Assembly: GCA_961205875.1 (NCBI GenBank)
Contig: OY540810.1
Coordinates: 24,366,001 to 24,430,000 of the forward strand
Direction of reading: 5' to 3'
Length of the DNA stretch: 64,000 bases
Source: Sialis fuliginosa
Taxonomy: Eukaryota > Arthropoda > Insecta > Megaloptera > Sialidae
The translations under genes and the position numbers were made by a program. This document shows, piece by piece, positions 59,556 through 64,000 of the stretch (positions are counted from its first letter, which is position 1; the number at the start of each line of letters is the position of its first letter). Under the pieces are notes generated by a model that saw nothing but the letters and a program-made list of their open reading frames with translations, did not search any database and was not told where the DNA came from.

Positions 59556-60162
59556 TACACGGAGAGAAAAATCTTAGAAAAATTACTGTGCTCTGCACTA
59601 TAAACGATGTGCGAAAGTCGAATATGGTCAATTTTATACGGTAAAATAAGAAAAATTAAAATTCATAATATAAAAAGTAAAGGACACAATATTATTTTTT
59701 AAAATACAGGCCAGCGAAATTTATAAAACAGCACAGTAAAAAGTTCCTATCTCGACAAATTTGTATTTTTTAATTGTTTTTCTTAAAAAAAATGCTATTT
59801 AAGTTGATGTAAATTATTAGGCGGTCTGATAAATTTTACAATACTGACTTATAAAATTCAATGATATTTCAAAGATATCTGGCAAAAGCAGAAAGAAAGA
59901 AAAAGACAGAAGATACCAATTATGTTGAAAACACAAAAACTAAAAATGTGATATCTCATTAACTGTTTATCGTGGAGATGTATGTATGGTTTTATTTTGT
60001 TTGTAAAACGATTCTCTAAAAATCATACGCATCATGTCTAGATCTCAGATTTATGGTTTTCGATATATCTTAATAGAAAGTTAGGATATAAAGCAAATTT
60101 TACTATCAGCATAAACAAGGTAGTAAGGTTCGAGTACAGTCGGCTATTTTCGATTTCCGACG

Positions 60163-60174
60163 GCGTATATAAGC
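60163..60174 (+). promoter_or_regulatory. TATA-box-like site
   Basis: GGCGTATATAAG within a GC-richer context (CCGACGGCG upstream). No gene follows; a Harbinger MITE starts 42 bases downstream. Confidence 0.15.
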
Positions 60175-60215
60175 TGACAGTTACATACTTGTATTGGAAT
60201 GTATTATTTGTTTTA

Positions 60216-60547
60216 TGCCCGGTATTATAAAGGACCTAACAAAATTTGTTAGCTAGCAATTACATTCATATGGGGTATTAATACTGTACTAGTATCTATG
60301 GATTAGTTATGGAATTTAGAGCAGTGACACTTCAATTAATTGTAACACAGTTGGCATCTTTGACCGTACAAAATAATTTTCATAACATCACCACTGTTTT
60401 AATACCGTTTGTATTTACCTTCAACGCGTGCGCGAAACTTGTCAAAGTCATCAACAAACTCCAAAAGAACTGTCATATATGTTTGATACCTCAGTTGAAA
60501 GTGTTTGTTAGCTAACAAATTTGTTAGGTCCTTTATGATACCGGACA
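60216..60547. mobile_element. 332-bp PIF/Harbinger-type MITE nested in the 1.8-kb element
   Basis: Ends TGCCCGGTATTATAAAGGAC and, inverted, TGTCCGGTATCATAAAGGAC, continuing through CTAACAAATTTGTTAGCTA. TTA at 60213-60215 and 60548-60550. The 68-codon frame inside is accidental. Confidence 0.85.
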
Positions 60548-61403
60548 TTAAAAGTACATATTGTAATTGTGTAGTGTTTTCTATTTTAAAGATATTTTTC
60601 TATGTTATCGTGATTTTAAAGTACTATATTTTAATTTATATTAAAAAGTGTTGTGAATAATATTAAAGCGGGAAATGTAGCATATTTAGATTCAAAATGG
60701 CTATGATTGTTTTTATTTTATTAAAATTATTGTTTTGTGCGAATTTTAAATGAAAGTGGGTGTTAAATGTTTTACAATAATGTTTTGTTCGGTTTTAATG
60801 TGTTATTTTTAGAAGTTTTATTTGTAAAATAAGTTTTGACAGATATAGGTTAGTTTAGATTTTAGATATTAAAAATACGTTATTTTATATTTAATTTGTT
60901 CTGTGAATCGGTCTCTTTGCACATGTATTGGTTGTCATATCTTTATGTAAATTGTTCTACAACTATATTTGTAAACTATTATTAATTGTAAAATTCAAAA
61001 CAATGTATATTATATAAATAAATCGATAACTTTCTTAAAATGAAATTGCTTTTTATTGTTTTTACCTTTCTGTTTGAAAAAAAAAATAATAAGCTATAGA
61101 AATTTTACTGAATCGGTAAGGCAGTTTTCTGATACAGATTCCAAATATTACCATGCTAGCACTGTAATTTTTAGCGTGATAAAAAAGCAATTTATATAAT
61201 GTAAGCACTGATAATTTTTATATGGACGTATAAATATTTTTTACTTGTATCGTCGATTGCGCACGCATTATAAGAGAGCACTGTAATTTTTCTAAGATTT
61301 TCTGTATAAAAATTATCATGACTTTTCTCTCTGTGTAGCTATGCAAATAATACCATCAAAATAAAAAAGTTTAACATCTTTTCCTCACTCTTGAGTGGTG
61401 TGC

Positions 61404-61604
61404 TTACGTCATAAAAGGAAGACGCCCTTATTATTTTTGTTTCTAGCTCCAGGAGTTTGGGCTAGGCGTTGAAGACTTCTTTCGTTATATATTTTTTATC
61501 TATATACATATAATAACATGTCCTGACTGATTCATCATCGCCCAGCCGAAACCCCTGGTCCTAGAAACGTGAAATTTTAAGGGTATCTTCCTTTTATGAC
61601 GTAA
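61404..61604. repeat. Inverted repeat, arms of about 72 bp
   Basis: TTACGTCATAAAAGGAAGAC and the following sequence at 61404-61476 is inverted at 61533-61604, through TTTCTAG...CCAGG...TTT-GGCT. It directly precedes the tandem array. Confidence 0.7.
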
Positions 61605-62655
61605 ACACCCACTAAGAAAGGATTTTTTGATAATCAACCCCTAAGGGGTTAAAAGAAGGTGTCAAAGTTTGTATGAAAAAAATATTTTTTGGTCGGATTT
61701 ACTTGAAACTTAAAATAAATACTCTTCAATACAAACAATGAAACATGTATTTCAGCATTTCCCAAAATTAAACCCTTAAGTGGGTGTTAGGGGGTGGATA
61801 TGTTTGTATAGGAAAAATATTTTTTGATCGGATTTACTTGAAACTTAAAATAAATACTCTTCAATACAAATAATGAAACACGTATTTCAGCATTTCCTAA
61901 AATTCATCCCTTAAGGGGTTGCAAGGGGGTGAAAAAGTGTGTTGAGATTATTTTTTTTGTATTCACTCGAATGAAACTTTGCACAAATACCTAATCTACA
62001 AGACAAATAACATTTTCGAAAATTCAACCGCTAAGGGATGACGGGGGTGTTAACTTTTTTAGATTTTGATATATTTATCTACATAACTGTTTATGATATT
62101 AAGGTAAATTTGGACAAAATAATATTCAATAAAAATAAAAATTTCGTCATTCAACTCCTAATAGCGTAAGAAGGGGACGAGGATGATTTTTGATATGTTT
62201 ATCTGCATAGCTGCTTAAGTTATAAAGGTGAATTCCGGCAAAACAGTCTTCAATAAAAATAAAAATTTCGACATTCAACTCCTAATGGAAGCGGTCGACA
62301 AGGGGTGGGTTTCTGCAATTTTTAACTAACAATAAGTTCCGAGATATATACGATTTTGTATAGGTAATGAATAAAAATAAATAATTATTTAATATTTCAT
62401 CCTCTGTCCGGCGGGAAAATATTACGAGGGAGGGGGTGTTAGGGGGGAAAGCAACCCCCTATCTTGCATTGGAGCCGAGATATTATACATTTTTTTACCG
62501 GATTTATTTGAAACTTAAAATAAATACTCTTCAATACAAACAAATAATCAATAAAAAACAAATAAATAAAATTTAAATATTTCACCCCATGTCACGTATG
62601 GAGGGTTGTATTTAGTTTCGAAATCAACGCGAGCGAAGCCGCAGGTAGCAGCTAG
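61605..62655. repeat. Degenerate tandem array plus retroelement-like tail
   Basis: Two 134-135-bp units (61663-61796; 61797-61931) share ATTTACTTGAAACTTAAAAT and AAATACTCTTCAATACAAA. Two units of a second type follow (62051-62310; TTCAATAAAAATAAAAATTT). A partial first-type unit is at 62500-62545. Each unit contains a CCCTTAAGGGGTT-like block with G runs. It ends with GCGAGCGAAGCCGCAGGTAG and CAGCTAGT. Confidence 0.65.
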
Positions 62656-62728
62656 TACTATATAAAATATCAGTTATATTTTTTTTGTCCATGTTGGTCT
62701 TTATACAATAATACACAACAGGTCATAA

Positions 62729-63474
62729 CGGATCTACGACAAAAGGCAGAATCTCGAAAGACCGACATGGACAAAATGCAGACTTGGACAAAAGGTAGAC
62801 ATGGATAAAAGGCAGACAAACAAAAGGCCGATATGGACAAAAGGTAGACATCTAAAAGGCAGAAAAAGATATTGTTGACATAAGTATTTGTCGTTGATAG
62901 GTCCAACAAAGCCTCGTTATCATATTTTTCAGATTATTGAGCCAGTAGTTATCGAGGTAAAGGGGGGGAGGGTGCAAAATAAAAATTATGGTCAAATTCT
63001 ACTGATTTAGATCTACATTTTGATACCCCATTTGTATACAACGGCATTTTTGATTTAGAAAAAAATAAGAAAAAAAGTCATATTCTACTGGTTTGGTTAT
63101 ATATTTTGACGTGCCACATGCCTTAGTATAAAAAATATATATATTTTTACCTTGCTGTAGCCCATTCGCGCCCCTTTGAAGCAATATTTTAATCAAAAAA
63201 ATTGTACATATTTTACTAGAGGGCATCATTTTACATGTATAAAATATAAAAATATAAAATTTTTAAGTTTCTAGCTTATATTATAGTTTACGAGATATTT
63301 TACTTAGACTGAAAAGAACAGACGGACGACAACGTGAGATTCGGAACACTAAAAAGTAAATTCATAATCATGTCTACCTTTTGTCCATGTCTGCCTTTCG
63401 GGAGTCTGCCTTTTGTCCATATCTGCCTTTTGGGAGTCGGCCTTTTGTCCATGTCTGCCTTTTGTCGCGCTCCC
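62729..63474. mobile_element. 746-bp element with opposed arrays of GACAAAAGGCAGACATG units
   Basis: The left region (62736-62870) holds about seven units of roughly 15-21 bp. The right region (63370-63466) holds about five in reverse complement (CCTTTTGTCCATGTCTGC). Direct duplications GGTCATAA lie outside (62721-62728; 63475-63482), an 8-bp TSD. Open frames in both arrays are repeat artefacts. Superfamily unknown; the 8-bp TSD suggests hAT- or P-like insertion. Confidence 0.7.
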
Positions 63475-63482
63475 GGTCATAA

Positions 63483-64000
63483 TATATCATACAATGATGA
63501 GTACAGACCCATGGAACCTTCAAATTTAAATTAAAACATGTTTCTTAAATGAAATATTTTAGTAAATATTATTTACCATATATGTATAGATATTAATAAT
63601 TGTGTGAAGTATAACAAGAAATAACTTGATATAAAAAAGTCAAGTATCTACCTACATATTACAAGAACCAGAACGTAATAATATTCGCCTTCATTTTTTT
63701 TTTGTAAAAATACGAACTATCCCTGTAGGCATCCAATATAAAAGTATGTATATATGGGTATGCAATACGTAAGAATTTAAAAATAAATAGAGTTTCTTCA
63801 TATTTAGATTATATTTGAGAATGTAATAAAAGAAGATAAGAAAATATAATAATAACTTTTTGAATATGTTCACAAAAAACAGCCAAATATATTACTTATT
63901 TATTAAAATTTACCAGCGCATGATAATCTAATAAGCATACAAATTATAGATAAAAAGCCATGTTTGTTTATATTTTTCAATTATTCTACAATACGAATTC
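63483..64000. other. AT-rich non-coding stretch
   Basis: No gene or repeat recognised. Confidence 0.35.

Larger units (their letters stand above)
59558..61335. mobile_element. 1778-bp TIR element, TA-flanked, carrying a nested MITE
   Basis: Ends CACGGAGAGAAAAATC and, inverted, CACAGAGAGAAAAGTC. Inside these, CTTAGAAAAATTACTGTGCT is inverted at 61268-61290. TA at 59556-59557 and 61336-61337. A PIF/Harbinger-type MITE sits within (60216-60547). No transposase frame; the interior is AT-rich. Confidence 0.7.

Noticed and set aside
60309-60515. 68-codon frame
   Set aside because: Lies inside the Harbinger MITE; accidental.
62670-63534. Open frames rich in Leu/Ser/Pro/Cys on both strands
   Set aside because: They read through the GACAAAAGGCAGACATG arrays.

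Overview
The window is a strongly AT-rich piece of animal nuclear genome, almost certainly arthropod and probably insect. The signs are an intact BEL/Pao LTR retrotransposon (a group found only in animals), dense TA-, TTA- and 8-bp-flanked MITEs, and a short interstitial run of the insect telomere motif CCTAA. I found no convincing host protein-coding gene, tRNA, rRNA or CRISPR array. Apart from the retrotransposon, the open frames are short, and many use non-ATG starts, run through simple repeats or lie inside repeats. The sequence reads as intergenic or long-intron DNA.

The centrepiece is a BEL/Pao element at 19030-26847. It has two 374-bp LTRs differing at one base, an 11-nt primer-binding site matching the 3' end of tRNA-Tyr, a G-rich polypurine tract, and one uninterrupted 1712-codon Gag-Pol frame in which every catalytic motif I checked is present. 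Its 5' leader carries a second element (19644-21118) with perfect 24-bp inverted termini, TA on both sides, ten copies of a 15-bp terminal/subterminal motif, and the broken 3' part of a transposase-like gene. A splice donor in the 5' LTR and an acceptor nine bases before the gag-pol ATG could remove this passenger from the mRNA.

The rest is repeats. 1-9 kb: a CpG-rich patch, a GC-ended inverted repeat, a (CA)n microsatellite, two copies of dispersed family A, a 628-bp near-perfect palindrome and a TA-flanked TIR element. 9-19 kb: fragments of several families, MITEs and one more A copy. 27-31 kb: an A copy, a second GGGG-ended TIR element resembling the passenger in design, a CACG-motif cluster and an 8-bp-TSD MITE. 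33-49 kb: candidate regulatory DNA at 33.8-34.4 kb, several MITEs (three hAT-type with 8-bp duplications), a Harbinger-type MITE, three copies of family B, and a GC-rich patch with a perfect RFX X-box match. 50-64 kb: another A copy, a 1.1-kb palindrome, two small mariner-type MITEs, a CpG-rich open-frame patch followed 640 bp later by a poly(A)-signal-like sequence, a 1.8-kb TIR element with a Harbinger MITE nested in it, a 134-bp tandem array, and an element ending in opposed arrays of a short motif.

Boundaries of TIR elements come from visual matching of inverted ends and flanking duplications. Family names are inferred from TSD length and end sequence, not from database comparison.
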